From positions 124,001-188,000 of the forward strand of contig BDSL01000021.1 in NCBI GenBank assembly GCA_003116995.1: a stretch of 64,000 nt of DNA, written 5' to 3'. This document shows, in pieces, positions 22,825 to 33,230 of this stretch. Numbering within the stretch: the stretch's first letter is position 1; every line of letters starts with the position of its first letter. Below the pieces are notes generated by a model. It was not told the DNA's origin. It searched no databases and saw only the letters and a program-made list of their open reading frames with translations. Source of the DNA: Yamagishiella unicocca. Its lineage: Eukaryota > Chlorophyta > Chlorophyceae > Chlamydomonadales > Volvocaceae. The position numbers and the translations under genes are program-made.

Positions 22825-24060
22825 TCAACCGTCGGGCCACTCCTCGGCACCCGGGCGGCCCGTGAAGACCACCTCCCCCGCGGGCGAGGCGGCGAGGAAG
22901 GGGTGATCGGACGGGACGGCCCCCCACCCGCGGGGGGCCAGCCCCAGCTCGGCAAACGCACTGAGGCGGGCCCAGAAGTCGGCCGTCACCGCTGCGCACA
23001 CCCGCACCACCGGCATGCGCCCCCCGGGGGCCCCAGCCTGCACCCGAAACAGGAGGCGGAGCCCCAAACCCAACGCCGCGACGGCCGCCAAGCACACCAC
23101 ATCCCAAACAAGCGGGTGCACCCCCAAAGGGGGCCGACCCAGCCACAAATGCTGCGGGAGCAGGACAACCGCGGCCCCCATCGCCTCCACAAGCTCGTTG
23201 CGCAGTGATAAGGCCACCACACACTCCCAGAAGTGGTGGCGCCGGCGGCCCGTGGCCATGGACGCTCCGCACGGGCAGGGGGTCGTGGGCGACCCCCGCG
23301 CCAGGAGGGCCGCGTGCATGGGGAAGCCATGGAACCCGTTCATGGCGAGCCGCCAGAGGGGCTCCTTGTGCGTGTTGTCCCAGCGAAGACGCCAGAGGCG
23401 CACCAGAGTGGCCTGAAATTCCCGGAGGGTGGAGGCCAGGGCTGCCGGGGGAAGGGGAGCCTCCCAGGCCTCCTGAAGGAAGGCCGTATGCTTAGCCGCC
23501 AGAGCAGCGAAGGCTGGGCCCAGCTGCAGGATGGTAGCCGACTTGACGGTGAGGGAGACAAGGGGAATGGCCGCGGGGCCCACCCGCCAGCCGACACAGC
23601 GGGCCAGGCGGCCCCAGGCATCCGCAGCGGGGGGGGGCGGCAGCCGCGCCCCCCGGGGCCGCCAGAACGAGGAGGGGCGCGATGGCCCAAGTGGCGGGAA
23701 GGCGGCCAACGAGGGCGTCGACGCGGGCCAGGCCCGTGGCCCCATCCCGCATGGAGGCCGGGACGGGGTGGGCGGGGGAGAGGCGGAGGACGTCGCGGAG
23801 GACGTCGAGCCGCAGGTACTCGGTACAGCGCATGGCGGGGGGCCCCCCGGCAGCGGCGACAGCGAGGGCCGTCCGGACCCGGCCCAGGGCATTGTAGCAC
23901 TGGACGGCGACACCCACCGTATCAAGCCCACGCAGCTGGGCGAGGTCGGGGAAGTCGGCCTCCAGGCCCCGGCCGGTGGCGTCGACCGGGAGAATGCGAG
24001 TATTACAAGGGAGCCAGAACGGCTCAAGCGCCGGGAGGCCATTGTAGCGAGATTTTCCCC
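22825..24060 (-). pseudogene. Retroelement C-terminal region with CPCG...H...C zinc-binding-like motif, frameshifted
   Basis: Coding-like sequence on the minus strand starts with ALEPFWLPCNTRILPVDATG and LDTVGVAVQCYNALGRVRTA in one frame. It moves to a second frame near 23,640, where a run of eight G lies, and continues with FLQEAWEAPLPPAALASTLR, then CPCGAS...RRRHHFWECV, and a stop at 22825. The CxCG...HHFWxC pattern near 23,200-23,280 resembles the zinc-binding motif found after reverse transcriptase domains in plant and algal retroelements. No reverse transcriptase core (YxDD) is seen. The frameshift could be genuine decay or a homopolymer sequencing error. The family name is inference. 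Confidence 0.5.
23991..24032. repeat. 42-bp direct repeat, copy 2
   Basis: Identical to 22449-22490. Both copies encode the same peptide in the minus-strand retroelement reading frame. Confidence 0.85.
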
Positions 24061-24750
24061 AGACGAGACCGTATGAAACTACCGCCGATGCCGAATAAAG
24101 ACTATGGTACACGGGTCGGACGAGCAGCACAGACGGACCGGCTGGCCACTTGGCCGAATGCAGAACGGACACTCCCAAAAGGCAAAAATACAAGCGAGCG
24201 TGGCTGGAGAAACAGCCCAGACGGGCCGCATTTCCGCATGGCCGGCAGCGAAAGAAAAGTCCCCAGTACACGAAATTAACAGCGGGGCCTGGGAAGCTGC
24301 GCGCAAAAAGATCGCAAAATGACCGGGAAACATAGCCGCGAACGGACGGGATTGCCGCCTGCTGGCAGATGCTGAGATGCAAACCAATGGATCCGCCTAA
24401 CAGGCGTTTTTTAGAGCAGTGGGCCGGACGAGCGCAACTCACAGTGCGATGCCCTACACGGCAACAAAAGAAGAAAAGCAGCATGTGCATGGTACCACAT
24501 TGGGTTGGCTACAAAAGTATGGTAGCAGACGGGGCCGATGAAAGAGAGCGCCAGCTGAGATAACCGCGTGAATGCGCTACCCAGGACAAGAAGGGGGGCC
24601 ATGTCCTGGACTCAGCAGAGGCAAGCCGGGCCAAACCCAAGGGGGAAGACCCAGACATCACCGCACCATACAAGATGACAGCGCTAGCAGCCAGCAGACG
24701 CCCCGAAAGTCACCCAAAACACTTGACACTTCAGCCTGACATATGCAAAA
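24061..24750. other. Degenerate repeat-rich DNA, no gene seen
   Basis: GC content falls toward the satellite array. Minus-strand ORFs continue the retroelement frame for a short distance but lose coding character. Confidence 0.35.
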
Positions 24751-25862
24751 CGATTGGCCCACTCGAGGACGTCCGTGCCAATCGGCAAGCATCGGCTTCT
24801 CCGGCAACCTTCGATCGGCCTCGGTCTTGGGCACGCAGCTTAACGGTAGCACTATCTAGGTGAAAGGAACGTCCCTGCTAAAATTCGCCTCTCGGGAACG
24901 CCACTCGAGGACGTCCGGGCCAATCGGCAAGCATGGGCTTCTACGGCAACCTTCGATCGGCCTCGCTCTTGCGCACGCAGCTTAAAGGTAGCAATAACTA
25001 GGTGAAAGGAACGTCCCCACCGAAATTCGCCTCTCGGGATCGCCGCACGAGGACGTCCGTGCCAATCGGCAAGCATCGGCTTCTCCGGCAACCTTCGATC
25101 GGCCTCGCTCTTGGGCACGCAGCTTGACGGTAGCACTAACTAGGTGAAAGGAACGTCCCTGCTAAAAATGGCCTCTCGGGATCGCCACACGAGGACGTCC
25201 GGGCCAATCGGCAAGTATCGGCTTCTCCGGCAACCTTCGATCGGCCTCGCTCTTGGGCACGCAGCTTAACGGTAGCACTAACTAGGTGAAAGGAATGTCC
25301 CTGCGAAAATTCGCCTCTCGGGAACGCCACTCGAGGACGTCCGGGCCAATCGGCAAGCATCGGCTTCTACGGCAAGCATCGGCTTCTCCGGCAAGCATTG
25401 ATCGGCCTCGCTCTTGCGCACGCAGCTAAACGGTAGCACTAACTAGGTGAAGGGAACGTCCCTGCTAAAATTGGCCTCTCGGGAACGCCACTCGAGGACG
25501 TCCGGGCCAATCGGCAAGCATCGGCTTCTCCGGCAACCTTCGATCGGCCTCGCTCTTGCGCACGCAGCTTAACGGTAGCAATAACTAGTTGAAAGGAACG
25601 TCCCCACCGAAATTCGCCTCTCGGGATCGCCGCACGAGGACGTCCGTGCCAATCGGCAAGCATCGGCTTCTCCGGCAACCTTCGATCGGCCTCGCTTTTG
25701 GGCACGCAGCTTAACGGTAGCACTAACTAGGTGAAAGGAACGTCCCTGCTAAAATTCGCCTCTCGGGAACGCCACTCGAGGACGTCCGGGCCAATCGGCA
25801 AGCATCGGCTTCTACGGCAAGCATCGGCTTCTACGGCAAGCATTGATCGGCCTCGCTCTTGC
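24751..25862. repeat. 142-bp satellite array, left block (about 8 monomers)
   Basis: The landmark CTAGGTGAAAGGAACGTCCC recurs at about 24856, 24998, 25140, 25282, 25443, 25585 and 25727, a 142-bp period with one 161-bp unit caused by a small internal duplication of GGCAAGCATCGGCTTCT. Each monomer includes GGCCTCGCTCTTGCGCACGC. The last monomer stops exactly where the inverted-repeat element begins. Confidence 0.95.
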
Positions 25863-26055
25863 CAGCTAAGTCTCCCGGTAAGGCGTCATACTCGGCATGG
25901 GATCATACGACATATGGCATGCCACATATTATAGGACGCCCAAGTCAAACTACTTTACATTAAGGACTGTAAAGTCAAACGTTATATGCATGGCGTCCCA
26001 TAATGCATATGACGCCAATATACATGGACGGATATGTCGCAGTGCAAGCAGAACA
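25863..26055 (+). repeat. Left terminal inverted repeat
   Basis: 193 bp, AT-rich compared with the flanks, containing ACATATGGCATGCCACATAT and GCATAATGCATATGACGCC-like palindromic segments. Matches the inverse of 29616-29809. Confidence 0.9.
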
Positions 26056-26369
26056 ACAGTTGTAATGAACACATTTCCTTTATGGATAGCGACTGCGGTA
26101 ATGTGCGATACCGGTAGAAACGTCTGTTGATGTAAAAATGGCTGCGTTGCAACATGGCGCGCGTCAGCGGCTATCGAACCCTTGGTGGCGTATCGTCGAG
26201 CACTACCGCTCTATGACTATAAGCACAATTACGTCCTGTTAGGATGCGAGCTACACTCTTTCCTTCAACGAGTTGTCATCAGCAAGCATGTCATTTCAGC
26301 GTTCCTCCGGCTCCCCTTCTCTAAGAAGAGAACCATTTTGAACTACACGAAATAATTCAGAGCGCAGTG

Positions 26370-28990
26370 GGGTGGCTCAGTCGCGCAGCTGCGGATGAAG
26401 TTTGCGGATGCTTTCCTTGGGGGTCTTGCCCGGCCCCACAATCAAAGCCCTTGCCGGCTGTCGCCCACTCGGCCCCATTGAAAACTACTAAAGCGGCAGG
26501 GCGGGGGGGCTGGCTTAATCCCTCGTTGGTGATCCAGGCGCTCCCTTGCTGCTGGATTAGGGAAAGCGCCCGATTGTTGCCGTAGGTGACCCTATGCTTC
26601 CACCGCCGCGCCCAACTAGTATCTAGTATGATATTACAGAGCTGGTATGGCGCGGGGGATGGTCTGGCTTGAATCAAAAGAGCAATCCCGCTTTCGCGCT
26701 CCCTTGCTGCTAGCGGGGCTGGATTAGGGAAAGCGCCCGATTGTTGCCGTAGGTGACCCTATGCTTCCACCGCCGCGCCCAACTAGTATCTAGTATGATA
26801 GTATAGAGCTGGTATGGCGCGGGGGATGGTCTGGCTTGAATTAGAATAGCAATCCCGCTTTCGGTGGTCCAAGCGCTCCCTTGCTGCTAGCGGGGCTGGA
26901 AGAGGGTAAGTGCCCGATTGTTTTCGTACGTAACCCTATGCTTCCACCGCCGCGCCCAACTAGTATCTAGTATGATAGTACAGAGCTGGTGTGGCGCGGG
27001 GGATGGTCTGGCTTGAATTAGAATAGCAATCCCGCTTTCGGTGGTCCAAGCGCTCCCTTGCTGCTAGCGGGGCTGGAAGAGGGAAAGCGCCCGATTGTTT
27101 TCGTACGTAACCCTATGCTTCCACCGCCGCGCCCAACTAGTATCTAGTATGATAGTACAGAGCTGGTGTGGCGCGGGGGATGGTCTGGCTTTAATTAGAA
27201 TAGCAATCCCGCTTTCGGTGGTCCAAGCGCTCCCTTGCTGCTAGCGGGGCTGGAAGAGGGAAAGCGCCCGATTGTTGCCGTAGGTGACCCTATGCTTCCA
27301 CCGCCGCGCCCAACTAGTATCTAGTATGATAGTACAGAGCTGGTATGGCGCGGGGGATGGTCTGGCTTGAATCAAAAGAGCAATCCCGCTTTCGCGCTCC
27401 CTTGCTGCTAGCGGGGCTGGATTAGGGAAAGCGCCCGATTGTTGCCGTAGGTGACCCTATGCTTCCACCGCCGCGCCCAACTAGTATCTAGTATGATAGT
27501 ACAGAGCTGGTGTGGCGCGGGGGATGGTCTGGCTTGAATTAGAATAGCAATCCCGCTTTCGGTGGTCCAAGCGCTCCCTTGCTGCTAGCGGGGCTGGAAG
27601 AGGGTAAGTGCCCGATTGTTTTCGTACGTAACCCTATGCTTCCACCGCCGCGCCCAACTAGTATCTAGTATGATAGTACAGAGCTGGTGTGGCGCGGGGG
27701 ATGGTCTGGCTTGAATTAGAATAGCAATCCCGCTTTCGGTGGTCCAAGCGCTCCCTTGCTGCTAGCGGGGCTGGAAGAGGGAAAGCGCCCGATTGTTTTC
27801 GTACGTAACCCTATGCTTCCACCGCCGCGCCCAACTAGTATCTAGTATGATAGTACAGAGCTGGTGTGGCGCGGGGGATGGTCTGGCTTTAATTAGAATA
27901 GCAATCCCGCTTTCGGTGGTCCAAGCGCTCCCTTGCTGCTAGCGGGGCTGGAAGAGGGAAAGCGCCCGATTGTTGCCGTAGGTGACCCTATGCTTCCACC
28001 GCCGCGCCCAACTAGTATCTAGTATGATAGTACAGAGCTGGTATGGCGCGGGGGATGGTCTGGCTTGAATCAAAAGAGCAATCCCGCTTTCGCGCTCCCT
28101 TGCTGCTAGCGGGGCTGGATTAGGGAAAGCGCCCGATTGTTGCCGTAGGTGACCCTATGCTTCCACCGCCGCGCCCAACTAGTATCTAGTATGATAGTAC
28201 AGAGCTGGTGTGGCGCGGGGGATGGTCTGGCTTGAATTAGAATAGCAATCCCGCTTTCGGTGGTCCAAGCGCTCCCTTGCTGCTAGCGGGGCTGGAAGAG
28301 GGTAAGTGCCCGATTGTTTTCGTACGTAACCCTATGCTTCCACCGCCGCGCCCAACTAGTATCTAGTATGATAGTACAGAGCTGGTGTGGCGCGGGGGAT
28401 GGTCTGGCTTGAATTAGAATAGCAATCCCGCTTTCGGTGGTCCAAGCGCTCCCTTGCTGCTAGCGGGGCTGGAAGAGGGAAAGCGCCCGATTGTTTTCGT
28501 ACGTAACCCTATGCTTCCACCGCCGCGCCCAACTAGTATCTAGTATGATAGTACAGAGCTGGTGTGGCGCGGGGGATGGTCTGGCTTTAATTAGAATAGC
28601 AATCCCGCTTTCGGTGGTCCAAGCGCTCCCTTGCTGCTAGCGGGGCTGGAAGAGGGTAAGTGCCCGATTGTTGCCGTACGTAACCCTATGCTTCCACCGC
28701 CGCGCCCAACTAGTATCTAGTATGATAGTACAGAGCTGGTGTGGCGCGGGGGATGGTCTGGCTTTAATTAGAATAGCAATCCCGCTTTCGGTGGTTCAGG
28801 CGCTCCCTTGCTGCTAGCGGGGCTGGAAGAGGGAAAGCGCCCGATTGTTGCCGTACGTAACCCTATGCTTCGACCGCCGCGCCCAACTAGTATCTAGTAT
28901 GATAGTACAAAGCTGGTAAGGCGCGGGGGATGGTCTGGCTTGAATTAGAATAGCAATCCCGCTTTCGGTGGTTCAGGCGCTACCTTGCTG
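26370..28990. repeat. 177-bp satellite with four-monomer higher-order repeat
   Basis: The landmark GCGCTCCCTTGCTGCT occurs at 26538, 26696, 26873, 27050, 27227, 27394, 27571, 27748, 27925, 28092, 28269, 28446, 28623 and 28800, and in altered form at 28978. Spacings run 177, 177, 177, 167 and repeat, giving a 698-bp higher-order unit (26696 to 27394 to 28092). Monomer types are distinguished by GATTAGGGAAAGCG, GAAGAGGGTAAGTG or GAAGAGGGAAAGCG, by GCCGTAGGTGACC or TTCGTACGTAACC, and by GAATCAAAAGAG, GAATTAGAATAG or TTAATTAGAATAG. Every monomer has the imperfect palindrome ACTAGTATCTAGTATGAT. Confidence 0.95.
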
Positions 28991-29398
28991 CTAGCGGGGC
29001 TGCTGCGGCTGCTGCGTGGCTTTAGGTGCCGCAAACATTTCTGCCAGACTGTCTGCAGACACCGTAGCCTGTGGCGTCTGTGTGTCGCTGGCGATGGCGG
29101 ATACCGTTGGCAGCGGCTGCCAACTTCCGTCCAGCAGCTCTTTCACCGCCGTGATCAACGCGGCAACAACCACCTCGATGAATTGCTGGTTGAGTGCAAT
29201 CGTCTGCGACGAGCTAGTGTGGCTTGCGGCCTGGGAGCACATGCATGGAAACTTCTCCACCAGGACTTGCTGGCAAAACTCTGAAAGACAGCTTTGGGCA
29301 CGCGGGTTTCTCTTGCATTGCTGTGATAGATGAGCACGGATGTGCGGGTGAGCACCGTGGTCGTCATCGCAAGCTGTCGCTTCAATGCTCACTTCCAC
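28991..29398 (-). pseudogene. Coding-like remnant inside the inverted-repeat element
   Basis: Open minus-strand frame of about 135 codons beginning with GTG, so probably an exon rather than a whole gene. It has coding-like composition: Cys/His-containing segment (IRAHLSQQCKRNPRAQSCLS), helix (NQQFIEVVVAALITAVKELL), Gln/Pro tail. It may be what remains of the protein once carried by the element. No family recognised. Confidence 0.35.
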
Positions 29399-29615
29399 GA
29401 CAACTTCTGCTGCTTGCTCGGCGACATCAAGGCGTGATTAAACGCGAGCTTTCTGGGTGCACATCATCGGCCGTATCCCAAGAGCCATGTCTCCCCTTGG
29501 AGTTCCCACAAGGAAGCAAGTTTACTTCGAAGGACGTCTCTACCGGTATCACACATTACCGCAGTCAATATTCATAGAGTAAGAAGTTCCATTATGCTTC
29601 AAGAATTGGTGCTAG

Positions 29616-29809
29616 TGTTCTGCTTGCACTGCGACATATCCGTCCATGTATATTGGCGTCATATGCATTATGGGACGCCATGCATATAACGTTTGACTTT
29701 ACAGTCCTTAATGTAAAGTTAGTTTGACTGGGGCGTCCTATAATATGTGGCATGCCATATGTCGTATGATCCCATGCCGAGTATGACGCCTTACCGGGAG
29801 ACTTAGCTG
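29616..29809 (-). repeat. Right terminal inverted repeat
   Basis: Inverse complement of the left repeat with one single-base insertion and about one to two substitutions around CCAGTCAAACTAACTTTAC. Confidence 0.9.
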
Positions 29810-30309
29810 CTCTTGCGCACGCAGCTTGACGGTAGCACTAACTAGGTGAAAGGAACGTCCCTGCTAAAATTGGCCTCTCGGGATCGCCGCACGAGGACGT
29901 CCGGGCCAATCGGCAAGCATCGGCTTCTCCGGCAAGCATTGATCGGCCTCGCTCTTGCGCACGCAGCTTAACGGTAGCAATAACGAGGTGAAAGGAACGT
30001 CCCTGCTAAAATTGGCCTCTCGGGATCGCCGCACGAGGACGTCCGGGCCAATCGGCAAGCATTGGCTTCTCCGGCAAGCATTGATCGGCCTCGCTCTTGC
30101 GCACGCAGCTTAACGGTAGCAATAACTATGTGAAAGGAACGTCCTCACCGAAATTCGCCTCTCGGGATCGCCGCACGAGGACGTCCGGGCCAATCGGCAA
30201 GCATCGGCTTATCCGGCAACCTTCGATCGGCCTCGCTCTTGGGCACGCAGCTTAACGGTAGCAATAACTAGGTGAAAGGAACGTCCCTGCTAAAATTTGC
30301 CTCTCGGGA
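29810..30309. repeat. 142-bp satellite array, right block (about 3.5 monomers)
   Basis: Continues the left block: the first base after the element resumes the monomer at CTCTTGCGCACGCAGC. Landmarks lie at 29842, 29984, 30126 and 30268, all 142 bp apart. Confidence 0.95.
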
Positions 30310-30768
30310 TTGCACCGTCTAAAGCGACTTGCACTCCCGATCCCGATAGTGTAACTAACGAAAACCCACCGACACGCTATTATCCGGCCTTACGGTGTCC
30401 ACTACCGGGCCGGTAGTGATTGAGTACCGGCCCGGTAGCCCAGCCAATTGCACCGTCTAAAGCGACTTGCACTCCCGATCCAAATAGCGTAACGAAAACC
30501 AACCGACACGCTAACATCCGGCCTTACGGTGTCCACTACCGGCCCGGTAGCCCAGCCAAATGCACCGTCCGAAGTGCCTTGCACTCCCGATCCCGATAGC
30601 GTAACAAAAACCCACCGACACGCTATTATCCGGCCTTACGGTGTCCACTACCGGCCCGGTAGCCCAGCCAATTGCACCGTCTGAAGCGCCTTGCACTCCC
30701 GATCCCGATAGTGTAACGAAAACCCACCGACACGCTATTATCCAGCCTTACGGTGTCCACTACCGGCA
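30310..30768. repeat. 112-bp tandem repeat, four copies
   Basis: TGCACCGTCTAAAGCGACTT starts at 30311 and recurs, with variation, at 30449, 30561 and 30673. The first unit is longer (138 bp) because it contains an extra GGGCCGGTAGTGATTGAGTA segment. Units end with the palindrome-like ACTACCGGCCCGGTAG. Confidence 0.9.
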
Positions 30769-30804
30769 CACTCCGTTTTCCCACCCGCCCTTTACATGGC
30801 CAGC

Positions 30805-31560
30805 TTACGTACCCCGTTTCTTGCCGTTACCACCCCTGGCACCGCGCGCCACCTTGCACCCATGACTGGCCTTCGATACTCGACCCGCCTGGGTACCACG
30901 ACCAGGCTGTGTTACACGTCCGCCACGCTTCCTGTTCCCACCCCGCCCCCGCCGGCCCTTCACACCGACCACTACTGGATCAGCTTCGCCTTCTGTGGCC
31001 TCGTTCCCATGGGCGGCGGCTCCCTCCGCAAGGTCATCATCTGAGCTGTCATCTGATAGCTCGGCAGCCAGCGTGTCAGGCACATAGCAGCGTGCCAAGA
31101 AGAGGTCTTCGTACAGCAGTTCCATGGCCTTTGGAGTGCCCACCTTGCGTCTCAGGAAGTCGTTCGTGAAAGCCCGGCGGTACGCCCCACTCCTCGGGGT
31201 AACGTACACCAGCGCAGAAATGACACAGTTTCGGTTCCAAACACGACTGGCCTGCGTGGCAAGGTAGGCACGGATGGGAGCATCGGAGCTGTCCACCTCC
31301 AGTATACCCCAGCGCCCAGTGCTGAGGTTAACGACGGTGTATGTAGACTCCTCTTTTAGGTCCGCGCGACTGATGACCACCTGAAGATGGATAGTGTTCG
31401 TAATTAGTGTCATGGCCATGGCAAAGAAGGCAATCAAGGCCTTTACTGATATCGACGTACTTGTATCAATTCGTAGGTAACTGCTTACCTTGCTGGATTC
31501 GTCTCCGTCAACATTGTAATCTGGTGCGTTGGTGATGACGCTCCAAACGTTGTCGCATGG
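30805..31560 (-). CDS. Unidentified, probably transposon-derived protein with basic Gly/Arg tail
   Basis: A 250-codon coding-like frame on the minus strand: CDNVWSVITNAPDYNVDGDE, VSSYLRIDTSTSISVKALIA, STYTVVNLSTGRWGILEVDS, NDFLRRKVGTPKAMELLYED, an acidic stretch (ELSDDSSDDDLAEG), and a basic GRRGRGGNRKRGGR tail that could bind nucleic acid or target the nucleus. Upstream, the frame runs without interruption into the 21-bp minisatellite, so the true start is hidden. Its position among repeats suggests a mobile-element ORF, but no family was recognised. Confidence 0.4.
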   Translation of the reverse strand, partial: PCDNVWSVITNAPDYNVDGDESSKVSSYLRIDTSTSISVKALIAFFAMAMTLITNTIHLQVVISRADLKEESTYTVVNLSTGRWGILEVDSSDAPIRAYLATQASRVWNRNCVISALVYVTPRSGAYRRAFTNDFLRRKVGTPKAMELLYEDLFLARCYVPDTLAAELSDDSSDDDLAEGAAAHGNEATEGEADPVVVGVKGRRGRGGNRKRGGRVTQPGRGTQAGRVSKASHGCKVARGARGGNGKKRGT

Positions 31561-32750
31561 CACCGCCAGCGACGGCGGCGCCAACGCCGGCGACGGCGGC
31601 GCCACCGCCAGCGACGGCGACGCCACCGCCAGCGACGGCGGCGCCACCGCCAGCGACGGCGGCGCCACCGCCAGCGACGGCGGCGCCACCGCCAGCGACG
31701 GCGGCGCCACCGCCGGCGACGGCAGCGCCACCGCCAGCGACGGCGGCGTCACCGCCAGCGACGGCGGCGTCACCGCCAGCGACGGCGGCGTCACCGCCAG
31801 CGACGGCGGCGCCACCGCCGGCGACGGCGGCGCCACCGCCAGCGACGGCGGCGCCACCGCCAGTGACGGCGGCGCCACCGCCAGCGACGGCGGCGCGGCG
31901 ACGGCGGCGCCACCGCCGGCGACGGCGGCGCCACCGCCAGCGACGGCGGCGCCACCGCCAGCGACGGCGGCGCCACCGCCAGCGACGGCGGCGCCAGCGC
32001 CAGCGACGGCGGCGCCGGCGCCAGCGACGGCGGCGCCACCGCCAGCGACGGCGGCGCCACCGCCAGCGACGGCGGCGTCACCGCCCGTGACGGCGGCGCC
32101 ACCGCCAGTGACGGCGGCGCCACCGCCAGGGACGGCGGCGCCACCGCCAGGGATGGCGGCGCCACCGCCAGGGACGGCGGCGCCACCGCCAGCGACGGCG
32201 GCGTCACTGCCAGTGACGGCGGCGTCACCGCCAGTGACGGCGGCGCCACCGCCAGTGACGGCGGCGCCACCGCCAGCGACGGCGGCGTCACCGCCAGCGA
32301 CGGCAGCGTCACCGCCAGCGACGGCGGCGCCACCGCCGGCGACGGCGGCGCCACCGCCAGCGACGGCGGCGCGGCGACGGCGGCGCCACCGCCAGCGACG
32401 GCGGCGCCACCGCCAGCGACGGCGGCGCCACCGCCAGCGACGGCGGCGCCACCGCCAGCGACGGCGGCGCCACCGCCAGCGACGGCGGCGTCACCGCCCG
32501 TGACGGCGGCGCCACCGCCAGTGACGGCGGCGCCACCGCCAGTGACGGCGGCGCCACCGCCAGGGACGGCGGCGCCACCGCCAGGGACGGCGGCGCCACC
32601 GCCAGCGACGGCGGCGTCACTGCCAGTGACGGCGGCGCCACCGCCAGTGACGGCGGCGCCACCGCCAGTGACGGCGGCGCCACCGCCAGTGATGGCGGCG
32701 TCACCGCAAGTGACGGCGGCGTCACCGCCAGTGACGGCGGCGCCCTGGTA
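31556..32750. repeat. 21-bp minisatellite array (~57 copies)
   Basis: Unit CAGCGACGGCGGCGCCACCGC with variants (CAGTGACGG, CAGGGACGG, GGCGTCACC). Because 21 is a multiple of 3 and the unit has no stop in several frames, long Ala/Pro/Thr or Gly/Ala/Asp ORFs appear on both strands; these are artefacts. Two local breaks (GCGGCGACGGCGGCGCC at 31890 and 32370) mark internal duplication of a block of about 480 bp. Confidence 0.95.
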
Positions 32751-33230
32751 GCGGCGGTCTCCCGGTCCCTCAACGTGCACGAGCGCAACTACATTTCGTA
32801 CAAGGGTGAGATGCTCGCGGCTTGCTGGGCTATGCAGACGCTGCGGCCGTACCTCCATGGTGTGCAGTTTACCCTCGTCACGGACCATGCCCCACTGTTG
32901 TGGCTCATGGAGAACAGCAACACTGGCAGTGTCGGCACGTACGCACGCTGGGCTCTCATCATGAGCCAGTACGACTTCGACATCTGCCACCATCCTGGGT
33001 CGCTGCATCAGAACGCCGATGCTCTCAGCCGCATGCCGCCTGCTGATGACCGTGATGGCACGGGTTCCCGTATGGATGAGGAGTCAGACCCTGCGCCGCC
33101 AATGCCCAAGCTCGTGCCCTATCCGAGAGTGCTCACCACCAGTGTTGCAGCCTGCATCAGCGATACCATGCAGGTGTTGCTGATGGTTGCCCGGGGTCAG
33201 CATGATCGCCTGCACACGACCACCAGCGAC
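32745..33230 (+). pseudogene. Ty3/gypsy RNase H domain fragment
   Basis: Reads SRSLNVHERNYISYKGEMLA, ACWAMQTLRPYLHG, FTLVTDHAPLLWLMEN, ALIMSQYDFDICHHPGSLHQ, NADALSRMPP. This is the typical end of a Ty3/gypsy reverse transcriptase-RNase H: the NYxxxxxEMLA motif, TDHxPLxWL, and the HxPGxxxxxADALSR signature. Both ends merge into the 21-bp minisatellite, so reverse transcriptase and integrase are missing. A retrotransposon relic. Confidence 0.9.

Larger units (their letters stand above)
25863..29809. mobile_element. 3.95-kb element with ~193-bp terminal inverted repeats inserted in the 142-bp satellite
   Basis: Termini read CAGCTAAGTCTCCCGG at 25863 and its inverse ending CTTAGCTG at 29809. The inverted repeats extend to about 26055 and from about 29616 with only a few differences. 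The 7 bp on both sides are CTCTTGC (25856-25862 and 29810-29816). An 8-bp duplication is possible because of a shared terminal G. Removing the element plus one flank copy restores the satellite monomer. Interior: unique sequence, a 177-bp satellite block, then a coding-like remnant. No complete transposase is present, so it is non-autonomous. A 7-8-bp duplication and a CAG terminus are compatible with hAT- or P-like elements, and the long inverted repeats with MULE-like elements; the superfamily is not settled. Confidence 0.85.

Noticed and set aside
24751..25862. CRISPR-like regular repeats
   Set aside because: The 142-bp units are contiguous with no unique spacers; this is a eukaryotic satellite.
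31529..33008. Long Ala/Pro/Thr- and Gly/Ala/Asp-rich ORFs on both strands
   Set aside because: Produced by a stop-free 21-bp minisatellite; several frames on both strands are open at once.
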